From the NCBI GenBank assembly GCA_015847255.1, contig JADLZK010008562.1, positions 143,717 to 207,716 on the forward strand: a DNA stretch of 64,000 bases. The letters run 5' to 3'. This DNA comes from Hyparrhenia diplandra (taxonomy: Eukaryota; Streptophyta; Magnoliopsida; Poales; Poaceae). Under the pieces are notes generated by a model. It was not told the origin of the DNA. It was given only the letters and a program-made list of their open reading frames with translations, and ran no database searches. A program made the translations under genes and the position numbers. Shown here one piece after another: positions 58,491 through 64,000 of the stretch (position 1 is the first letter of the stretch; each line of letters opens with the position of its first letter).

Positions 58491-59879
58491 TGTTAGATGG
58501 TCGGACGTAATCTTCCACCACCGGAAGTCATAGGTTTATGTGGCCGTAAACGACCCGAGGATTTGACCCCGATCCAAGAAGTTTGCCCACCATAGCGGAA
58601 AATGTTACAATAATAGTAAGTATTTGTATAATTAATTTGTCAAATATATTTGTAGATGTATATTTACCATTTATATGAATTTTAAATGTATTGCAGCCAA
58701 TTGACCAAATCACTTGGCTTAAACACTCTCTCGTACTTTGGGGTTCAGCAAGTGGACGTCGGGCCAACACTATCATGATCTTAATAGTCAATTGGGTCGA
58801 TAAATCCAATGTCGAATTACCTTTTCCATACGCCCGAGGAGGAGAACTAGAATTCCTATACAAATCGAGAGAGGTCGGAATGAAAGCACTGTGGACCAGC
58901 CATCGGTTGCACAAAAATATCTTTGTCATGGGATGTGTACGTAAGCTTGAAGAAATTGGGTACACTTTTCCCACATTCTCCTCTGTACTGATGACATCTA
59001 ATAGTACGAACATGAGGGATGATGTTGCAGGATTGGCTGCAAACCTGGCTCGGATGAACCAAAATGATGTGGTAATCTCGATATGTTAATTTATCACCTA
59101 GCTTATATCTAGAAATGATATGGTAATCCCGTTATGTTCTCATAATTTTTTCCAAAAATTACAGGGTTCGAGTGTATGACTTAACCTACATTTTGGATGT
59201 AGTTGTGCATCAATTCTAACCCAAGCAATGTCGAGATTGGGTTATGTTTAGACCTGGGCTAATCCAATGCCAACACTCACTATAGAAGGATATCGGGAAA
59301 AGGTGGTTGCTCATGCGATTCGAGACCCATTGGCACGCCCAAATTTCGGTTAACCGTCATCAGCACACACCATGTCGTCGTAGTTGTGAAGCAAAGGAGG
59401 ACGTATTAGTTAGAACGTTGTTAGTCCTCTCAGAGATCTTTGCTTTCAACATCAGTGACTTACACTTCACCCGATTATTTCAAAACCCGTAGTTGTAGTA
59501 GAACATCTTTTGATTGTAGTGACTTGTTTTAAATTATGCACATTTTTAATTATGCAAGTTTGTATGAATGTGATATATATATGTGATTTGTTTTAATTGT
59601 TCTTGTCAAGGTGGAATGAGAAATCAGAAAACTAAAAAAAATTATGGCACAATCTAGGAGATCCCGAACATGCGATAATAGAATTCACATGGAGATGTCC
59701 GGCCTCGTGCCATCCGAGATGCAACCGTGCACGAAATCGTCTCAAATTTCTTTCTTCCAGGTATACATGCAATATAAGGACAACTTGTGGAATTTCTTGA
59801 TTTTTCAGGTATACAATTGCAACCTTGAACAATGAGCTCCGAGAAAAATTTGTGATGGCAAAATAAAAAAAATTAATGC

Positions 59880-60219
59880 TTTCCGACGGCTCGTAGGCAA
59901 CGCTCGGCAAAGAGGGTATGCTTTGTCGAGAGGCTAATTAACAACTATTTTGTCGGCAAAGTCAACGTAATCGACGGCGTTACTTTTGCCCACAGTCTAT
60001 CGCGACAACCGCCACTTCGCCAAAAGCTGGCCGTCGGCAAAGATCATCTTCACCGAGGGGTTTACTTTGACGAGACCTTTGTGCTCGGCGAAGAGGCCTT
60101 GGCCGAGGGGATTACTTTGACGAGGACGGTAGTCGGCGAAGAAGATCTTTGCCGACCGCCCTTTTGTGAGGTTCTCGGCAAACGCAGTCCTCTCGGTGAC
60201 GGAGGTTTTTCCCATAGTG
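59880..60219. mobile_element. End of a third CACTA-type element
   Basis: Repeats such as CTCGGCAAAGAGG, GTCGGCAAAG and CTTTGCCGACCG lead to a terminus GGTTTTTCCCATAGTG at 60219, which inverted reads CACTATGGGAAAAACC. The other terminus is not visible to the left, so the element is truncated or its border was lost. Confidence 0.65.
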
Positions 60220-60354
60220 TTTGTGGCTGGTTGAGAGGAAGGTGGAAAAAGGTTGGATACTACAGAGAGCTGATACCATAGAGAGCCCATCTCATAACGT
60301 TGATATATCTAAACCTTTCGTATACCCATCTGCAGCATGCGTAGTCGAATGAAT

Positions 60355-60521
60355 GCAAAAAAAAAAAAAAAAAAAAAACAAGACCCAACCTAGGAGGAAC
60401 TAGGGGGCTTTGTATTAAGAAGAAAATGAGGCGCGTAAGTCCGTCCCGATGGGGATCGAACCCAGGAGCGGTTGCTTCCACGCCTGGAAAGCTAACCATC
60501 TGGGATATCGCTTAGTCCTCG
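60355..60521 (-). mobile_element. T-tailed tRNA-derived SINE, 11-bp target duplication
   Basis: The minus-strand reading begins GAGGACTAAGCGATATCCC. It contains an A-box-like GATGGTTAGCTTTCC and a perfect B box GGGTTCGATCCC, and ends in a run of about 20 T. GTCGAATGAAT is duplicated exactly (60344-60354 and 60522-60532). It is the fuller relative of the short SINE at 30268-30352. Confidence 0.92.
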
Positions 60522-60658
60522 GTCGAATGAATACATTTCAAAAAGCTCTGTGTCCAACCATCCATGTGAGCTAGTGTTTCATAAAGTCAATATTCCTTCC
60601 TCTCTTTATTGGTGACACATGAATTTTATTTATTCAATGTACTACACACCCCCTACAC

Positions 60659-61028
60659 TTAGTTCATTGGTGGGCAGCAACACTCATATTTGTTACCCTC
60701 ATGTTTACAGTAGGCAGACCTGGTCCTGTGTTTAGCGGCTAGGCATCTCAAGGCGCATGTTGCAGTTGTACAGTGGTCCGCGTCATTCTTGATAGGGTCC
60801 ACACAAGGTGTTGCATCTAGCTGATCATTGCAGCCAATGCCTGCACATGCTGCATCACAGTTCAAACAAGAATCGTTGATTAAAACAGTAACTCATTACT
60901 CTTAATAAGAATAATGAAAAGTAACTAGGGTGGTTCTTACAGCTTGGGCCGGCTTCGTAGCATGGAGATATTGAAGACAGGATCGCAGCCACCAGGACTA
61001 TGATGAGTGTCTTCTTGACCACCCCCAT
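60659..61028 (-). CDS. Secreted cysteine-rich peptide
   Basis: Two exons: 61028-60941 and 60840-60659 (stop TAA 60661-60659), with GT/AG borders and matching phase, giving 89 residues. Residues 1-22 are a clear signal peptide (MGVVKKTLIIVLVAAILSS). The remainder is compact and rich in Cys, including CIGC, TATCALRC and a CCC triplet near the end (YECCCPP). Such small secreted proteins include defensin-like and other signalling or defence peptides; the spacing does not let me name a family. An alternative acceptor 9 bases earlier on the minus strand (CATGTGCAG kept) would insert three residues. It is flanked by a SINE and CACTA debris but is itself intact. A TATA box lies at 61121-61130. Confidence 0.78.
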
Positions 61029-61120
61029 GAGAAAAGAAGATCAAATTCCCTTGTCCTTCCGATGTGCTGTAGAGAAGAGTGTGTGTATGTGTATTTGTTC
61101 TCCATTTTAGTATGCAGGTT

Positions 61121-61130
61121 CTTATATAGA
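61121..61130 (-). promoter_or_regulatory. TATA box of the cysteine-rich peptide gene
   Basis: TCTATATAAG on the minus strand lies 93 bases before the start codon, a normal plant distance with a leader of about 60 bases. Confidence 0.65.
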
Positions 61131-61445
61131 AGAACAATTGATCTGCATATAAATGCATTCTATCAAAAAAAAAAATGTGGTCATCTACTGTATCGAGCAC
61201 CAGTGTGCTTCCATATATCTCACTCATAAATGTGGTTTTTTACATGCATATCTCTGAGAATACAAATATTCAAAATGTGAATATCAATCCAGTTCATGAT
61301 CATGTGTGCTTTGGTTTTGATTTCTCCTTTCTCTATGTGGTCTTTAAAGACTTTGTTAATTTATTTAATGAATTTTACTAATAAATTTAATGTTGATATC
61401 CTCTAATTTCCTACTGATTACCATTTTTTATTTATTTTTGCTGGT

Positions 61446-61584
61446 TAGATATAGATATGGATATAGATATAGATATGGATATAGATATAGATATACATGT
61501 ACATGTAGATATAGATATAGATATAGATATAGATATAGATATAGATATAGATATAGATATAGATATAGATATAGATATAGATAT
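61446..61584. repeat. (ATAGAT)n microsatellite
   Basis: About 22 copies of ATAGAT/GATATA with a short interruption (TACATGTACATG) near 61494-61505. Open frames through it encode only Tyr/Arg or Tyr/Leu runs. Confidence 0.93.
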
Positions 61585-62133
61585 GCTGATAAAGATATAG
61601 ATGTAGATGCAAGATGTTTAAAGTTGCATGCAATTAGCAACATGCTATCTCTAGTGAGAGAACCAGAACTCGGTTCAAACACCCATAAGCACACTGGAAA
61701 ATATAAGTGGTGGAAACTACATACTAGGTGGAAATATCAAAACCAATTCAACCTATTTGATCATTTTTTTTAAAAAAAAAAAAAAATTTTCTATATCTAT
61801 AGTGCATACAAAACTATAATCACGTGCAAAAGTTAGGATGCAAACTCAAAATAGAAACATTCATACAAAAATGGCAAGTTTTGGATGAATGTGCACCACA
61901 AGACAATCCCAATGATTTTGTGTGTTTGCGCAAATACACCTAAAATTTTACTTTTGTATTATATTGTTCAAAAGTTGGTTTGCATATCAGCTTTTGAATG
62001 AATGTATATATTTGTACATCCACCATGAATATGGTTCAGGTTGACCACAATATATATCCTCGGGTGAAGGAATATGCACCTTCCCTCACAGTTGTATCAT
62101 ATGCAAGATGTGGATCGAAGAGGCTTCTCAACA
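61585..62133. other. No gene recognised
   Basis: AT-rich intergenic sequence with an A/T homopolymer near 61765-61790. No feature is supported. Confidence 0.45.
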
Positions 62134-63416
62134 CCCTAACGAAATCTAGACCTTTTGCTAAGTGTCGAAGGCTTTGCCGAGTGCATTTTATTAGGCACTT
62201 TCGGTAGAGACGCGATCTTTTCCGATTGCCAAATAAAATAGACTCAACAAAAAAGCAATCGGTAAAGACCGCACTCGGTAAAGATAATACGTCTTTGCCG
62301 AGAGTGCCATTTTTTAGCACTTGCCAAAGATGTATTTTGCGGAGTGTTTTTTTTTTTGGCTCTCGGCAAAAATGAGCCTTTGTCAAATGCCATTTTTTTA
62401 CGGCTTTCGGCAAAAGATGTATTTTGTTGAGTGCCATTTTTCGGCACTCAGCAAAATGCATCTTTTAGTACGGAGTGCTATAAAACAAGCACTTTCGGCA
62501 AAGAGGCCTTTTCGAGTGCATTTTGGTTGGCCCACGGTAAATCATTTTTCTAAGCAATTTGTTAGGCCTTCAATATGTTCAAATGAAAAACTTTTGAACT
62601 ATAGAGTTGTATAACTTCGTCAAGATCTACAAAGTTTATTTTGTCCATTTCTTCATTTGACAAGCGATAATAACGTTGTTCATAAAGTCAACATTTCATA
62701 TCTCTCATATTAGTTTCAAGAAACTAGTAGAAAGATATATAAGGTTTTTGAACAATGTAACTACCACTATATGTAGGATGTGGAAATGAACAAAATAAAC
62801 TTTTGTAGATCATGAGAAGTGATGAAATTTTGCAGTTGGCAACATTTTAATTTGACATCATATTGTTAATGCAAAAACGATGTTTGAATTTGAAAATTTT
62901 AAGATTCAAATTTTTCAAACGACCTCGGATGGAAAAACTTCCTAAATAAAAATCGGATATCTTGAAAATTATGAAACTTTGTTGTCAACAAAATTTTCAC
63001 TTTTAATTCATTAGGCCTCAAAAGCAATTTATACTCAATTTAGTACAGTATTTGAGGAACTGAAGCAGAATCTACACACAAGTGATAGAGTAGTGCAGTG
63101 GTAGAGGAGGAACACACATTTGCGGGTGGTCACGGGTTCAAAGTCCTGTGGCTGAGAGTTTAGCGAAAACCATGAAAAAAGAGACTACAGTGGGTGGTAG
63201 TTGCTGGGCTGGCAGGTGAGGCACATTGGAAAACAAATGTTATTTTGGGTTTTTTTTTTTTTTTTTTTGCGAAAGTGTTTTTGACACTCGCAAAACCTTG
63301 CCGAAGTTACCGACAAAAGGCACTTTCGGCATAGAACCCTTTGCCGTTTTTTTTTTCAACTGACATTTGCCGAGTGCGGCAGCAGGCACTCGACAAAGAA
63401 CTTGTGTCCAGTAGTG
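62134..63416. mobile_element. Non-autonomous CACTA-type element
   Basis: The right end CTTGTGTCCAGTAGTG (to 63416) is a CACTA terminus and is followed by ACA. The left border is degenerate: CCCTAACGAAATCTAG at 62134, also preceded by ACA. Subterminal TTTGCCGAGTGC, TTTCGGCAAAGA and similar repeats occupy both flanks. The interior has the inverted AT-rich module (about 62570-62640 against 62790-62870) and a tRNA-like B box near 63130. Confidence 0.65.
63075..63160 (+). other. tRNA-like segment with A- and B-box motifs
   Basis: GTAGTGCAGTGGTAGAGGAG resembles an A box and D-arm; CACGGGTTCAAAGTCCTGTG contains a near-perfect B box with a short T-stem. No acceptor stem can be paired, so this is not a tRNA gene. 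Confidence 0.4.
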
Positions 63417-63616
63417 ACACCTCTTCCTTTGCTATCAATTTGCTAATTAAGCAGTGCTGACAATTCCTTTAGATTCACATCCCATAATATGCTGACCTCC
63501 AAAAAGCAATGCTTCATGGCACACATGTTGGTCCTACCATGCTAAATGCATGGGATGATTAAGTAGAGTTGTGCATTTCTTGAGATAGACCAAAAAAAAA
63601 AATCTCAAGGTTTTTA

Positions 63617-63770
63617 GGCCCCTTTGGAATGTAGGATTGCAAAGGCATAGGATAGGAAAATTATAGGAATTTCTTAGGGATGTAGTTGTAAAACAAAGGA
63701 TTCAAAAACATAGGAAACTTTCATACCTAGGTGTTTGGATAGGAAAAGGAGAAACAAAGGGATCTTAGGA
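63617..63770. mobile_element. Probable hAT-type MITE, right end unclear
   Basis: GGCCCCTTTGGAATGTAGGA, then TTGCAAAGGCATAGGATAGG, is the standard opening of a common grass MITE. Its partner end is not clear, so the length is approximate. Confidence 0.5.
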
Positions 63771-64000
63771 GAAAATAGTGGTCGCTTTCTTAATCGATCT
63801 AATTTATTCTATTCCACTCTCATGAATAGATACAACGGTAATTGTTATCTAAGGGCGTTCGGACACTCCATTCCCAGCCCAAACCAACTTCCATCTCCCA
63901 CTCACGCTCATCGTACCACACACGTGGCTCCTCCCTCCCTCTCCACTCCTCCCCCTGCTCCGGTCTCCACCCTCCACCCCGTGCCTGCCCTTCCTCCAGC
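63771..64000. other. Window edge; pyrimidine-rich leader-like sequence
   Basis: From 63900 the plus strand is strongly pyrimidine-rich (CTCCCTCCCTCTCCACTCCT), as in many plant 5' leaders. A gene may begin just beyond the window, but no coding exon can be shown. Confidence 0.3.

Larger units (their letters stand above)
56146..59500. mobile_element. Second-family CACTA element, right end not found
   Basis: The left end CACTACTACTAAAAGC (56146) is followed by about ten AGGGGCGG / CCGCCCCT subterminal repeats up to 56460, the same motif as in the element at 25069-26201. The interior carries a reversed TNP2-like pseudogene (57840-58490). The right terminus is not recognisable, so the end coordinate is a guess. 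Confidence 0.65.

Noticed and set aside
58528..59089. Open frames of 161 (minus) and 132 (plus) codons
   Set aside because: They overlap antisense to each other within the second CACTA element and neither matches a transposase domain I know. They may be decayed element sequence.
61390..61773. Open frame of 127 codons with Tyr-Arg repeats
   Set aside because: It is translation of the (ATAGAT)n microsatellite.
1..64000. CRISPR arrays, operons, riboswitches
   Set aside because: The window is eukaryotic nuclear DNA; the regular repeats present are transposon subterminal arrays and microsatellites.

Overview
This is a transposon-dense stretch of a grass (Poaceae) nuclear genome. The evidence is the set of repeat families it carries: CACTA elements with TTTGCCGAGTGC-type subterminal repeats, an Au-type SINE, two T-tailed tRNA-derived SINEs, Stowaway-like MITEs with CTCCCTCCGT ends, a Pack-MULE-like element, one Ty1/copia and one Ty3/gypsy element. 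A panicoid grass is my guess and is weakly supported. There are no bacterial features and I see no CRISPR array or intact rRNA or tRNA gene.

Four host genes can be read. (1) 3.6-18.2 kb, minus strand: a multi-exon gene with a CTLH-like N-terminal region. A 9.85-kb CACTA element (4386-14234, TAA target duplication) sits inside its penultimate exon; removing the element and one TAA copy restores both the reading frame and the splice phases. Two small deletions break it further. (2) 21.4-23.2 kb, plus strand: a four-exon F-box/LRR/FBD gene whose FBD exon carries a one-base frameshift. (3) 31.1-40.3 kb, minus strand: a subtilisin-like serine protease gene with the Asp, His, Asn and Ser motifs visible. 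It is broken by a stop and two one-base frameshifts, and one intron is stretched to about 6.4 kb by a SINE, a MITE, CACTA elements and a TRIM-like repeat pair. (4) 60.66-61.03 kb, minus strand: a small two-exon gene for a secreted cysteine-rich peptide, the only gene that reads as intact.

The rest is mobile DNA. 0-4 kb: AT-rich repeats and MITEs. 4.4-14.2 kb: autonomous-type but decayed CACTA with TNP2-like and TNP1-like pseudogenes and a long fold-back near its left end. 18.3-19.9 kb: Pack-MULE-like element with about 165-bp TIRs and a perfect 10-bp target duplication, just upstream of gene 1. 25-30 kb: copia remnant carrying three nested insertions. 40.7-50.6 kb: decayed gypsy element whose 5' LTR is preceded by a second copy of the pol 3' end, as in a tandem or recombined element. 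52.3-54 kb: LTR-like remnant with a nested MITE. 56.1-60.2 kb: a second CACTA family with a reversed TNP2-like pseudogene. 62.1-63.4 kb: another CACTA-type element.

Single-base deletions in short runs appear in three unrelated host genes. Either these genes are decaying or the assembly has residual indel errors, and this should be settled before calling them pseudogenes.
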